Shown: in pieces, positions 41,802 to 53,085 of the stretch
How positions within the stretch are numbered: the stretch's first letter is position 1
Layout of the letters: each line of letters opens with the position of its first letter
Assembly: GCA_947568835.1 (NCBI GenBank)
Contig: OX387608.1
Location: 422,501-486,500, forward strand
Direction: 5' to 3'
From: Protonemura montana
Taxonomy: Eukaryota > Arthropoda > Insecta > Plecoptera > Nemouridae
Length of the DNA stretch: 64,000 bases
Program-made: the position numbers and the translations under genes
Notes under the pieces: model-generated
The model's database searches: none
The model's input: only the letters and a program-made list of their open reading frames with translations
Told to the model about the DNA's origin: nothing

Positions 41802-43777
41802 ATGAGTAAGCGACAGAAAACAATGTTTGAGTTTTACTCGTGGAAATCTGTGAGAGTGAAAGAAAAAGAACCCATCGCATTTGGTACGGCGGGAAATAAT
41901 ACCGACAGTGAAACGACACCAGAAGCACCGACGCCGGAGCCGCCTCCATCACTACCGCCTCCGTCGCCGCCCCCACCAGCTTTACGGAAAATACCCTTGA
42001 CAAAGCCACCAGAGCTCCAAACGTGAGTTAAATATTTCATATAGTGGTAGATTTTGTTTTACAGTATAGACACTAGAGATGGGATTTTTCGGTTTTCCGT
42101 CGGCCCGGCCCGACCTCGGCCCGACTTGTCCTGAGTCCAGCCCGGCCCGAAACCCGACAGGCCTTAATTTTTTCGGCTCGTTCCGGCCCGAAGTATTTTC
42201 CCAAAATTGACATCTGTCCGAAACTGTCCGAACGCCCGAAGCATTCAAGAGCCGAATTCAAGATCCAGCCTGAGGCCCAAAAATTACAAACTTTCGGGCC
42301 GGGCCGGGCTTTCGGGCCAGGCCGGGCTTTTGGGCCGTTCGGACTTTTTTTCCCATCTCTAAAAGGCACCATTTTGACCAATTAAACTACCCACACATCT
42401 TTTGATATCACACCCAATAGTCACAATCTCACTAACAGGTATTAATTTAGATATTTTTTTTTATTAGTGCCTCTGCACTTACAAGTGCAGCTGACGACCC
42501 TTGCCAAGGCCTCCCCCAGGAACGTTTGGAAAGGCACTGCCGAATTTCAAGAGGTCCATTCCAACCAAAGTTGGATGTATTCCCGAAAACCCACCACGCC
42601 GTTTCAACCAAACAAAAAGCATGGTTTTTAGGAGCATGGTACAAATATTACAATTGGCTCGAATACAGCTCTACCCAAGACAGAGCGTACTGCTTCGCGT
42701 GCAGAGCATTTTCGCACGAAAACTCAGCAAGCAAGGGACGCACCGACGCTGCATTCACCGCAAACGGATTTAACAATTGGAAGAAGGCGAGAGAGCGTTG
42801 TAATGCCCATCAGCTATCCAAGTGTCATACCGACAGCATATCTGCATGGGAAACATACACAACAGCAAAGCCCGTCGATATTTTGTTGGATGAACATCAG
42901 GCGGAAAATCTCAGCCAGAGGGAGAAAACTCGGCTAAAGAATAGGGAGATTTTAAAGCGTTTAATAGACATCACTCTGCGATTGGCAAAGGGTGGGCAAT
43001 CATTCAGGGGGCACGATGAGTCTAAAGAGAGCTTTGAAAAGGGCCTTTTTCTGGAAACAGTGGAACTTTTATCCACTAATGATCCAGTCATGATGGACCA
43101 TCTTAAGAACGCTCCAAAAAATGCAACGTACTTGAGTAACCGCATTCAGAATGATTTGATTCAATCTCTTCACAACGTTGCACTCCAAAAAATTAGAAAC
43201 AAGTTCAATGGCCAATCGGTGTCTCTAATTGCCGATGAGACAAGTGATTGTGGCCACCACCAACAAATGGCGATTGTGGTCCGATTCTTTGACAGTTCGT
43301 TAAATAAACCTGTTGAATTTTACGTGGCCATGAAACGCGTTACTAAAGTGGACGCTGAATCTATCTTTAATGCTCTAGACGCTGTCCGCGAAAATGTACA
43401 GATAAGTTGGGAGTTGGTCTCTGCCGTTTGCTTTGATGGCGCTGGGACAATGTCCGGAAACCAGTCAGGTGTACAGAAGAGATGTAAAGATAAAAATCTT
43501 AAAATTCTGTTCGTTCATTGTTAAGCACATTGCTTGAACTTGGTTTTGGTGGACGCATGCAAATCTCGTCAGACAAATTCGGTTGTTTTTGATTTCCTGG
43601 GAACAATTCAACTTGTGTACAATTATATTGAAGGAAGCCCTGCGAGGCATGCGGTTCATGAAAGAGGTTGGGTGGTTACTACGAAGTCTTAAATCTCTGT
43701 CAACAACACGATGGGCATGCCGAGCCGAGGCAGTTTCAGCTGTGAAAAAAAACTATACGTCGATAGTAACTGCTTGC
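41802..43777 (+). pseudogene. hAT transposase (ZMYM1/TTF-finger type), broken
   Basis: Exon 1 is 41,802-42,022 (start MSKRQKTMFEFYSW, Pro-rich end, donor GTGAGT). Exon 2 starts at 42,468 (acceptor TTATTAG) in matching phase. It holds a TTF-type finger region (WYKYYNWLEYSSTQDRAYCF, then FACRAF), a stretch with LSNRIQNDLIQSL, the DDE-type segment SLIADETSDCGHHQQMA, and FDGAGTMSGNQSGVQ. A stop at 43,522-43,524 falls within the usual HC-AHCLNLVLVDAC motif. The frame continues to about 43,685, then shifts by one base before TTRWACRAEAV. The C-terminal dimerisation region is missing. Transposition function is lost. Confidence 0.85.
42074..42361. mobile_element. MITE-like insert in the hAT intron
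   Basis: 288 bp with inverted ends TAGAGATGGGA and TCCCATCTCTA. The interior is dominated by repeated CGGCCCGG / GGGCCGGG words, with several copies of TTTCGGGCC and related strings. Ends of this form are common in small hAT-type elements. No clear 8-bp duplication was found. It lies wholly inside the intron (42,023-42,467). Confidence 0.65.
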
Positions 43778-45463
43778 TCCTCCTAAAGTTGAGGGCAGAA
43801 CCTAAATGCGTCTCCTGTATTAGACTGACTTCGATTTCTTTCTCCTCGATGAGATGCTTGTTTCGAACGACGTTCCAGGAGAGGATGTTGATGAACTTAT
43901 TGGCCATTGTTGGTGCTAAGGAAAGTGTTGAGCAGTTCCTTGATTGAACTGGCTATTACGTTTAGTACAGGGTGTAAGTTGAGTGAGCATATGAGGTTTG
44001 CAACTGTTATGATTATTTTAACCCACCAGGGTTCGGATTCAGGAGTGGTCTCTGTTTGGTTTAGTGTGAGGCTAGAATTACTTCAATGCCTCGAGCCATT
44101 TGAAGGTGGCGTTTATTTGATTGGTGGGTGATTAAAAGTTGGGCTGGTTGCTAGGAGTGATGTTAGATTTTTAACATTGATTTTTGGTAAAGGAGGGTTT
44201 TTGGAGTAATTTGGGTTTTTGTTAGGGTTTCTTCAGAGTTTTTCTTGTCTTGTTTCTTAAGGTGGAAGTGTATGCTTGGTCTTCTATTGTAGTGGTTGGT
44301 TGGACTATTGGGGTTGTGGAAGTGGTATTGGTTTGGTCTAGTGGGGAAGTGGTGCCGGGTGTGGTTTGGGACATCAGTAGGTGTAGTATGATTTTGTGTT
44401 CTTGCCTCAGTCTCCGGGAGTTGGAACCCTGACGGCTGGGTTTGACGGGCGTGGCTTTCTGCGATTTTGACATGATAAGGGTAGCCTCTGTAGCTGCCAG
44501 GGTGTGTGCTACCACAGTTGGCGCAGACGGGGCGATGGTGCCTTTTCGGACATACCTTTACGTGGTGGTTTTCTGCGCAGCGAACGCACAAAGTGCGCTG
44601 GTGGCAGAAGGCCGAGTTGGCCTTCTGCTGGCAGTTGAAACAAACTGGGATGACTATTGGAGCCCTGGGGGATACGATGGTTACCGAGCAGTAAAGATAT
44701 TTAAGGTTATAACAAACCGTTGTGGTTTGCGTTCGAATTCAGGGAACGTGAAGTGTTCGAGCTCCTGTTCTGCCAGAACCTTTTTGTAATTGTTGTAGTC
44801 GTTCTTGTCTTTGAAAGTGACTTTTAGGTCATCATGTCTTGGCTGTGCATGAAATTCATGTTGACAGACATCATCTAGGATGCCGATGAGCTGTTAGTGT
44901 GTTTTAAGGTATTTAATGAGGTTTTTGATATGGTGTGTTGCTTATTCAGAGGGAACTTTTGTTTGATTATCATTATCAGGCGAGTTTTTGCTTGTATTAG
45001 GGGTGTGAGACGCCTTGGAAGCTTTTTCACACACACGTGTGGAATTTTATATTTTACCGGGGTATAATAGATTCGAGAACGGTTTTCAATTCCTCGAGGA
45101 GAATGTGATTGTGTTCGGCAGACGGAATTCGGGGAGCTGCAACAGGTTTATCGCCTTGGATGGCGAGGTGAGGTGTATTACCGTCGATGGCAGGGTTTGT
45201 GATCAGGTTATTCCTGGTCTGGATGTCGGTGGGAGTGGTCTGGGAGTCAATGCCTTGGTTGGCAGGATTGGGGCCGCCTTGGACGGCGCGGGCGAAGGTT
45301 TTTATGCAGGATCGGAGGCATTTCAAGTCTTGGTCGCATTGTCGGTCGTTGAAAGGGCTTAGGCGCCGCCGCCTGTGGCCCATTGGTAGGTTTTGATGTG
45401 TCTGGCGTGGATTTTGCGGTCCAGCCGTCAGCATTAGACTCGCGACAGTTACCTGGTTCAGAG
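43778..45463 (-). pseudogene. Jockey-like ORF1 plus ORF2 start, copy 2
   Basis: Near-identical to 2172-3677 but retaining about 200 bp that copy 1 lost. The 142-codon frame 44,591-44,163 shows two knuckles (CVRCAENHHVKVC, CANCGSTHPGSYRGY with the last Cys replaced) and an earlier CFNCQQKANSAFC. The ORF2 start near 43,907 reads ILSWNVVRNKHLIEEKE and LIQETHLGS before the copy is cut at 43,778. The N-terminal part (45,054-45,463) matches 3256-3677 with small indels. Dead by truncation and frameshifts. Confidence 0.8.
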
Positions 45464-45620
45464 ACAAGGATCGAGTTGTGATCGGAAGTCATCAGTCCCG
45501 TGATGTTTGACACTTCGATGGAATGTTGGAGGTTTTGTGTTAGGAATATGTCAAGGACATCGGAAGTTTGGCGACGGGTATCTAGGTTGAAATAGGTGTG
45601 TCCAGGAGGTCCCATCACAG
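45464..45620 (-). pseudogene. Endonuclease scrap of family D
   Basis: About 150 bp nearly identical to 8599-8748: GPPGHTYFNLDTRRQTSDVL and TGLMTSDHNSIL. It is spliced directly to ORF1 sequence on its right, so it is a recombination or template-switch junction rather than a separate gene. Confidence 0.8.
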
Positions 45621-46032
45621 GCTGTTTGGGGCCGTGTCAAGGGAGTCCAAGAGTGTGCGAGCTAACTCTTGCATGTGTTTCTTTATTTGTATCATGAGTA
45701 GTTGCCTGTGGATATCCGCATTCCTCACAAACCAAGGGGATCCTGATAGGCGGCGTAAGGCTCTGTTTTGTATGGTCTGAAGAGATTTTATTTTGTTGCC
45801 TGCTGCCGCACCCCATACAGAGCAGGCGTAGGTGATGGGTGGGTAAAATGACCGTCTTGTATAGAGTCAAGTCATTTCTAATGTCAAGGAAGCTTCTTCT
45901 GTTGATTGGTCGACGGAGTATGTTTAGTCTTGTTTCTGCTCTCAGTGCAACTGTGTTGATGTTTGACTTAAATGTGGGTGATTTGTCTAGGATGACCCCA
46001 AGGTATTTTGTTTCTATTTTCCAGGTTTTCCA
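45621..46032 (-). pseudogene. C-terminal RT piece of a Jockey element
   Basis: The minus strand gives TKYLGVILDKSPTFKSNINT, then INRRSFLDIRNDLTLYKTVI and an aligned IQNRALRRLSGSPWF region in a shifted frame. It resembles the RT end at 11,340-11,720 on the other strand. It starts right after the poly(T) at 46,033 and ends at the family D scrap at 45,620. Confidence 0.75.
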
Positions 46033-46090
46033 TTTTTTTTTTTTTTTTTTTTTACATTTGTTAGAGGGGAAGTACTAGTACCGAGCGTTG

Positions 46091-48371
46091 TTCGGAAAGT
46101 CAGTTTTTTGTCGAGAGTCACTCCGAGGTATTTGACGGAGTCTTGCCAGGTAATGTCAACGTCGCCCAGTGCAATCGATGGCACGTAGTCTGGTTTAGTC
46201 TGTCGAGAGAACAGCGTCGCAGTTGTCTTGGTCGCGTTCACCTCGATCCGGTGTCGTCGGAAGTAGCGTGAAAGTATGTCGAGTGCGTCTTGTAAGTCGT
46301 ATTGCAGTGTCCTGGCCAGCTTGGCCTGACAGAACACTGCAGCGTCGTCGGCGTAGAGGGCTATCTGCGTCCCCGGCAGTTCAGTCGGCATGTCATTCGT
46401 GTACAAGTTGTACAGCAGCGGCGACAGCAGGCTGCCTTGCGGGACCCCGGCAGATATTGGTCGTTCTTCCGAGCGCGCGTCCCCGTGCGTCACGAAGAAA
46501 CGGCGCCCGTCGAGGTAGCTTGCCAGTAGCGTGACAAGGTCGGCGTCGATGCCAAGCGCTCGAAGCTTGTCGATGAGCCCGTCGTGCCAGACGCGATCGA
46601 AGGCCTTGGCGATGTCGAGGCATACGATGCCGGTCAGATGTTTCCGCGCAAAGCCGTCGCGTATCGCGTCTGTCACGCGCAGGAGTTGGTGGCTCGTCGA
46701 ATGCTTTGCCCGGAAGCCGAACTGCTGGGGTATCAGCAAGGCCGCGTCGTCGACTTGTCGCTGTAGACGGCGCAGAATCACCTTCTCGCACACCTTTGAG
46801 AGGCATGAGAGTAGCGATATCGGGCGATAGTTCTTGACATCCCTAGGTGACTTGCCTGGCTTCGGGAAGACTATGATTTTAGCAGTCTTCTATTGGCCAG
46901 GGAATCTGCGCAATCGCAGCGATGCATTTGTTATGTCGACCAGCCGTTGGGCCGCCCTGTGACATAGCTCGGTGATGTCTTTGTTTGGAATCTGGTCAGG
47001 ACCCGGTGCCTTCTGTTTCTGCAGCTGGGCGACGATCGTTGCTACCTCGGCGAAGGTGGCCGGTTCGATGTCACCCGTGTCTCGCTCGCGTTGTTCGGCG
47101 AAGAATGCTTCGACTCGGCGCTCGATGCCTCCCGAGTAGCGGTTTGCAGGGTTTGGTGTAAACTGCTCCTACAGTGACTCGGCAAAAGCAGCGGCTTTGT
47201 CGCGCGAAGTCACGGCCAGATGGAGGCGGCCTTGAATCGGCGAACTAGCCGACTGCTTGTTTAGCAGTTTACGCGTCATGCGCCAAGTGCTGCCATCAGT
47301 CGTGGCGAGCTCGCCCACCAAGGTCGACCATCGTTCGTCGCGAAACTCGTCGAGTGCTCGTCGCAGTGCCTTTGTTTTCCTGTTGTAGACTGCCTTCAAG
47401 GTTGCCGTGCGAAGCTGTTGCCAGGCTCGCTTGCTCCGGTTTTTGTCCTTGATGGCAAGTATCAAGTGCTGGGGCAGATCGAAACGGTCGCAGCGCTTGT
47501 CGTTGTGGAGAGGCACAGCGTCGGCGATGGCGGCCTGGATTGCCGCGGTGAGATTTTCGGTCGCGGCGTCTAGTTCGGCCGGGGTCGTTATGTCGGAGTC
47601 GTCAGTCAGTTCGTCAGTCTTGATGCGGAATGCCTCCCAGTCAGCCCGTCGAAAGTTGCGTGTCGGTGCCGGTGTCACGGTCTCAACCCCTTCCCCGATT
47701 CTGATCATGACAGGGTTGTGATCAGAGGAGAGCTCGGCGAGTGTCTCGAGTTCGACAGTGTGTTCGATGTTGTTGAGCAGAGCGATGTCGAGGACGTCTG
47801 CACTGTCGACACGGTTGCCGTGATGGTGAGTCGGCTTCGTGGGCCCGGCGACAATGAGGCCGGCGTCGATGGAGTGTCGGAGAAGCGTCTTGCCCTTCGC
47901 GTTTGTCTTGCGCGAGTTCCACGCCCGGTGTTTGGCGTTTAGATCGCCCGCTATCAGTGTAGGAAGCGGGGAGTCGATCAGGACGTTGATGTCCTCTCTG
48001 TGTAGCCGTGATAGTGGGTGGCAGTACACAGAGAAGACTCGTAACGGCCCGTTGTCTGTATGGACCAGTACGCCCACGGCTTCAATAGAACGCAACTTGG
48101 GCAGGGCCAGCGGCTCGTGTTTGGTGCCGCGTCGAACCAGTACGGCGACACCGCCACCGATCTGGTTTGGTTGATGGTTGTGTGGTCTGTCTGTCCGGTA
48201 AGTCACGTAATTTGCCATGGCAAATTGTCTGTCTGATGAAAGTCTAGTCTCAGTCAGAAGTCCTACAGCGATGCTGTGTCTGTCGAGAAAGTCGTGGAGT
48301 TCGCTCCGTTTTGGTATGACGCTGTTGGCGTTCCAAGTCATTAGGTTAGTTTGCCGAGGATGTTCAGGCAT
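46091..48371 (-). pseudogene. Family A ORF2, copy 2: endonuclease and RT with two nonsense changes
   Basis: A single frame runs from the ATG at 48,371 to 46,091, interrupted by only two TAG codons: at 47,169-47,171 (CAG in copy 1) and 46,890-46,892 (TGG in copy 1). Endonuclease: LMTWNANSVIPKR, LLTETRLSS, GDLNAKHRAWNSR, SSDHNPVMIRIG. Linker: KAPGPDQIPNKD. RT: YRPISLLSCLSKVCEKVIL, FGFRAKHSTSHQLLR, DIAKAFDRVWHDG, SAGVPQGSLLSPLLYNLYTN, ALYADDAAVF, VKYLGVTLDKKLTF. This is the better template for judging damage in copy 1. Confidence 0.9.
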
Positions 48372-48690
48372 TCTGTGGCATCAAGGTCGCAATGAGTGAC
48401 GGCGCAAGTTGCGCGAGCATCGTGATGGTAGGATGAATTTTTGCGTCGGCAATTGCTTTGGCCACAGTCAGTAGGATTCAGCGCCAGTCAATCCCCGCCA
48501 ATGGGATGCCAAAGATGTTGGGTTTGGCGTCCGATTTGCTGGTCGAAACTGGTTCCTGGACTCGCTCTGCGGTTGGTTCGGGAGCCGGGTCTATGAATGG
48601 GTTTGTTCCGGCCGTTGCCTGGGTCAGAGCGAGAAAAACAGATAGGAGTCGCAGCCGCCGTCGAGAGAACATCGCTCCGTGATTTTACAT
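48364..48690 (-). pseudogene. Family A ORF1 C-terminal piece, copy 2
   Basis: It reads NPFIDPAPEPTAERVQEPV, NIFGIPLAGIDWR, a TGA stop where copy 1 has Cys-Ser, then ILLTVAKAIADAKIHPTITM and the end at 48,364-48,366, overlapping the ORF2 ATG. 5'-truncated at about 48,690. Confidence 0.65.
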
Positions 48691-49104
48691 CAGTGACCGA
48701 ATGTCTGTTCAAGCTCAGTGATATTGGTAAGCTCATACTCGTCTTATATGCACTATGTTTCTAAATTCCTTTCAATGCACACTAAAATATATCAATGACC
48801 ATCATTGCATATCAATGATATTCGATTAGTTTATCAATTTTTCACTACTTTCTTATTTTTAAACGACATGCGTACGCGAAGTTCGCAAACAATAGTTTTA
48901 TCCTTGACAAAGTGAAAGTGCAAGTGCAATCGCATCAAGCCATCAGTGCCTCAGCCCACAAACGCCCCCAGGACGCCGTGAAGAACTGCATTTTGACTCA
49001 AAACCATCAAAATCGCAAAAGAATCCAACATCGTCTGTACTGGTGAGTCCAACAGTGTATCTGTCTTAGCATACTTTTCGAGTCACAATTCCCTGATTGC
49101 TCAT
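48691..49104. other. No recognisable gene
   Basis: AT-rich to about 48,900, including a small repeated ATATCAATGA word, then a more balanced stretch that may already belong to the leader of the plus-strand Jockey element. Confidence 0.4.
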
Positions 49105-49710
49105 GCGACAGGTCAATACCCGCATACCTGAGCGAGGTTCTCTTGCATGACGCATTTCTTGTCAATGTAATGCGTCGCAAAGACAGCACAGCAGCTCGTG
49201 TAGCCAAGTGGCTATCTCGGCAGCTTGTGTAATAGGGGGATTGGGTTCAAACCCACCTCGATCCAAGAAAAAATTTTCAACATACAAGTCAAAAAGACGA
49301 TCTTGCACTCAAGACAAATGTCTAAACAAGCCTTAGACTTATAAAACCGAGGCTTGTTATCTCTGGATCGTAGCATCACTAATCAAGCCAAAATCCAACG
49401 AACGCACAAGCGACAGGTCAATACCCGCATACCTGCGCTGGGCTCTCTGCATGACGCATTCCTTGTCAGTGGAATGAGTCTCTAGCCTCAGCGAGTCAAC
49501 TTGACTAGCCTAGAGGCTTTTCTCGCCAACTCGTGAGCTAAGGGGACCAGGTTCAAATTCACCTAGACTCGAGAAAAATTTGATTAGCATACAAGATACA
49601 CCAGCATTCAAGACAAATGTCTAAACCAGCCCATGACTCTTAAAGCCGAGATTGGACCTCTCAACATAGGACATTCGCCTTGTTAGCTCAGCCTTAATTG
49701 CAAGTGCAAC
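49105..49710 (+). repeat. 305-bp tandem repeat with tRNA-like pol III boxes
   Basis: Two diverged units begin at 49,105 and 49,410 with the same 26-bp word (GCGACAGGTCAATACCCGCA...). Each has, at the same offset, an A-box-like TAGCCAAGTGG (49,201) or TAGCCTAGAGG (49,506) and a B-box-like GGTTCAAACC (49,244) or GGTTCAAATTC (49,550), then a shared TCAAGACAAATGTCTAAAC. Spacing of the boxes fits a tRNA promoter, but the acceptor and T stems do not pair well, so these are tRNA-derived sequences (SINE-like or repeated leader units), not working tRNA genes. Confidence 0.6.
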
Positions 49711-50017
49711 TGCACTTGAACACCAAGCACATTCAACCCTACGATCAGGCGGCACGTGCAGCATCTCTTGCCTTACACGTGCCACTTTCAGCTCTGCTGC
49801 GTGGCCCTGCATGGCCTTGCGCTTTATTATCATCAGTCCCCTGACGTGTGTTCATCAACCCTGATAACACGGCAGGTAGCCTACACAGGCAGACTCTTCC
49901 GCCCAGTAGTAACCGGCGTCGGAGCCGGTTGCCGCAGCGGATAGAGGTCCCAGGGAACCGTCCCAATTCGGGTAGGGTTCACAAGTTAGACATACACCGT
50001 CCCGCATACCTAAAACG
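49711..50017 (+). other. 5' UTR of the plus-strand Jockey element
   Basis: Contains TTCATCAACCCTGATAAC at 49,849, the word also found (minus strand) upstream of the ORF1 at 20,267, followed by CACGGCAGGTAG and a GC-rich stretch. The position directly before ORF1 supports a leader or internal promoter. Confidence 0.5.
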
Positions 50018-52286
50018 ATGTTTCGAACACCGTCGAAGTCCACAAAAACCACGCTACCTGACCACTCACGCATGCATACCGAAAATGCTGAAGGAGGGCA
50101 ACATCGCGGCATGTGCAAACCGGTAGAAAAAATCAGGATTGATACCAACCTATCTCGAGAGGAGGCTATTAATAGCATACGAAGGCAAGCCGAAGCCATG
50201 AAACATACCACAAATCAATCACATTCAGGTCAAAACCGCCACCAGGCGGGAGCCCTACCTAGAACCCCCCTCAAGTCTAATAACCCTAATGACCATATCA
50301 TCGATCTTTCACGATCCCCACGCTATATTCAAAACCAAATTAACGCCATTGCGAAACTGCATGACCTACCAAACTCAACCAGCCCGCACAGCCAGCCCGT
50401 CGAGCCACGTAAATCGGCCAAAATGAGCCTTTACAAGCTAACAACAGAATCTTTCCAACAGACAGACGAAATCAATAAACAGCTCCCTGACATGCCCGAC
50501 ATCGACAATGACCTAACAGACACAGTAGTCCAGAATAGATCGCCAAGCCAGCATGCCCCATCACATCAAGCAGCTTCCCAACCTAAATTTAAAAAAAGCA
50601 AAGCTTTTACTAATCAAGCTCCAAAACCACAGCATCACAACACTTCCAAAAAAAGAAAGCTCTCAAATTCAAATTCCACCCCAGACGAGGAGTTTCCTCC
50701 CCTACCCATCCCAACCAGACAACTTCTACTTGAATACACCCCCTCTATCCCAACCAGCAATCCCTTTGAAGCTCTAGCCAACATGGACACCGAAGAAAAT
50801 ACTCCAGCAGACTCCAATGATCCCGGCGGCAAAGGGAACAAAAGGTCCACCCCCGCCTCCAATTATTATAAGCGACATACCAAACTTCTTGGGTCTCGCC
50901 AGAACACTGCAAGGCCTCTGTTCACATCAACTTACCTTTGCCACTTCCTCACATGGTAACAAACGTCTCAAGGCTGGAAGCATAAATGACTTCCGAAAAA
51001 TTACAGCTTATCTAACAGACCAAAACATACAATATCACACATTCTCCTTAAAAGAAGAGAAAAGTATCAAGTTGGTGATCCGAGGGATTGATGGATCGAT
51101 TACCGCTGAGGATGTTAAAATTGCTCTAGAGGAGGAACATGGGATAATGACCGAAAAAGTAGCACAGCTGACATCCTTTCGCAACACCAACCCCGCATCC
51201 GGAGAGGATAGCAACAGATCCAGGAAACCATTGCCCCTCTATGTTGTCTATTCCAAAAACAAAATAGCAGCAAAAAGAATCCGAAACCTAGATAGACTCT
51301 GCTACTGTAAAATCACTGCTGTTGATGACTTCCGTCCCCCTAAGGGCCCCACCCAGTGCTATCGATGCCAGGGCTTCGGGCACACGTCGGGTTACTGTGC
51401 GCACACTCCCCGCTGCCTCAAATGTGCCCAACAACATCTGACTGTCCATTGCTCTAAGGCAAGGAGCGAACCCGCCAGATGTGCAAATTGCGGGCAGTCG
51501 CACACGGCTAACTACCGTGGGTGCTCTGCCTACAGCAATGCACAAAAGCGCCTGGATCACAGAGCTAACACTCAAACCAGAAGCGTCATTCCTTCCGGTC
51601 GGCCCCAGTTCGACACGGCTCATCACCGTGCAGCTCAGGGCGCCTGGACCAATAATAATCTGGCGGACAAACTCCCTCCTCCTGAGCTTGCAGCTGATGC
51701 CAATGTATGGTGCACACAACATGATTCAGTTCATAATCAGCAGCCGGAGTCAAGGCGCGCAGGCCTAGACGGTGCACTGGGTCCCTGGTCCCGGGTGACT
51801 GAACGGGGACCACAAGGGACGGAATCACAAATCCACAACCAGGACAGCTCAATCCCGTCAGCTTCTAACTCGGCCCATAACCCAACAACAGCTGCTACTG
51901 AAACAATTGTTCCTTCACTTAGCAATAACACAAATCGGCGGCCTGAGACACCACCAACCCCCTCAGACGGGCACCAAGAAGAGCCAATTCCCCACGTTCA
52001 CAATCCATTCAGACGCCAGCCTCAAACCAACAAAGAGCCATGGCTATGGCAGCAACAAACCACTACTCATCATCCTCCCAATCATCACCCACACCAACCA
52101 GTTCACCGTCAAATGATAAACCCTCAACTCTGGAACAGCTGGGAACAATGGGCCAACCAACTTCTGATGGAAATCCTATATGCTCCACCTCAACAGCGAG
52201 TCCAAATCATCCTATCCAAAACCATACCACTTCTCATGATTCAAACAGCCATGCCTAACCACACCCAATATGGCAGCACACCCTAA
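50018..52286 (+). pseudogene. Plus-strand Jockey ORF1 (gag-like), one frameshift
   Basis: The first frame (50,018-50,959) gives a polar Pro/Ser/Gln-rich N-terminus with EEFPPLPIPTRQ. The second (50,817-52,286) gives PPPPPIIISDIPNFLGL, the core (IQYHTFSLKEEKSIKLVIRG), and knuckles CYRCQGFGHTSGYC, CLKCAQQHLTVHC and CANCGQSHTANYRGC near its residues 184-240, then a Pro/Gln/Asn/His-rich tail. One indel near 50,845 separates the two; otherwise it is complete, about 755 codons. Its stop overlaps the ORF2 start by 17 nt. It binds element RNA by family role. Confidence 0.85.
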
Positions 52287-53085
52287 AAACCTACCGAAAA
52301 ACCTGACCATTGTTGCGTGGAACGCAAACAGCGTAAGGCAAAAGAAAGATGAACTTGCGCTGTTCCTCTCTAACCATCACTGCGACATAGCGCTCATAAA
52401 TGAGACTTTCCTTAATCCAGGGCAAACCTTTAAAATCCAAAATACCACCATATACAGGAACGACAGGACTGGCCACGGGGGGGGGGGGGGGACAGCTGTA
52501 GTGGTCCGCCGAGGAATCTCACACCATGAAATACCCCTACCACCCTTCAAGTCGATAGAGGCTACAGCAATCGTAGTAGAAACCAAGTCAGGCCCAATAA
52601 GGTTGATAGCAATTTACAAACCCCCCAAAAACAAACTGGATACTACCGACATAGACACTATTCTCAAAGACAGCATTCCAACCCTCATCTCCGGAGATTT
52701 AAATTCAAAACATCCGTCCTGGAACTCGAGAACCACGAATCCCAGTGGAAGATTACTCTTTACCCACTGCTCTAAAAAAGACTATATTGTCATGGGCCCG
52801 GACACACCCACTTACTTCTCAGACGCGGGTCACAGACCGGATGTCCTCGACATAGTGCTAGCCCACAACATCAGCTGCTCAGTCAGGCTCAGCACTATCT
52901 CTGAACTGAGCTCAGACCACAATCCCTTGTTGATAGAATATGGTAACGAAGTAATCGAGGTACTCCCCCAGCCCAAGCTAGACCTTCGCAAAATTGACTG
53001 GGACAAATTTAAAAACCAAATAACACAGGCGATCAGTAAACTAAAAAAAAACCCGCCAACAAACACAGAAGAGGTCGATGCCAGC
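52270..53085 (+). pseudogene. Plus-strand Jockey ORF2, endonuclease half (before Gypsy-1)
   Basis: The start MAAHPKNLPKNLTIVAWNAN carries the catalytic Asn motif. LINETFLNPG, GGGGGTAVVVRRG (encoded by a run of 15 G at 52,477-52,491), GDLNSKHPSWNSRTTNPSG and SSDHNPLLIEYG complete the domain. The frame is open to the insertion point at 53,085 and, with one CCAGC removed, continues without shift at 57,831. Confidence 0.9.

Larger units (their letters stand above)
41325..43777 (+). mobile_element. hAT element, 3' end missing
   Basis: The left terminus CATAGGCGTGCGCAGG, followed by G-rich then CCTAGGCCCCCCC, is the classic hAT type. A two-exon transposase lies inside. The right terminus is absent: at 43,778 the sequence changes abruptly to the Jockey repeat shared with 2172-3677, so the end was deleted or replaced. 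Confidence 0.8.
46033..48690 (-). mobile_element. Family A Jockey element, copy 2, with poly(A) and internal 3' deletion
   Basis: On the minus strand: ORF1 C-terminus, ORF2 endonuclease and RT, then a sudden jump from RT coding (LTFR at about 46,091) to a 37-nt tail and 21 A (T-run 46,033-46,053). The C-terminal domain and most of the 3' UTR are missing, yet a genuine tail remains, so the copy was made from an internally deleted RNA or template jump. The 5' edge is at about 48,690. Confidence 0.8.

Noticed and set aside
49194-49266. Functional tRNA gene
   Set aside because: A- and B-box words are present but acceptor and T stems do not pair; kept as a tRNA-like repeat only.
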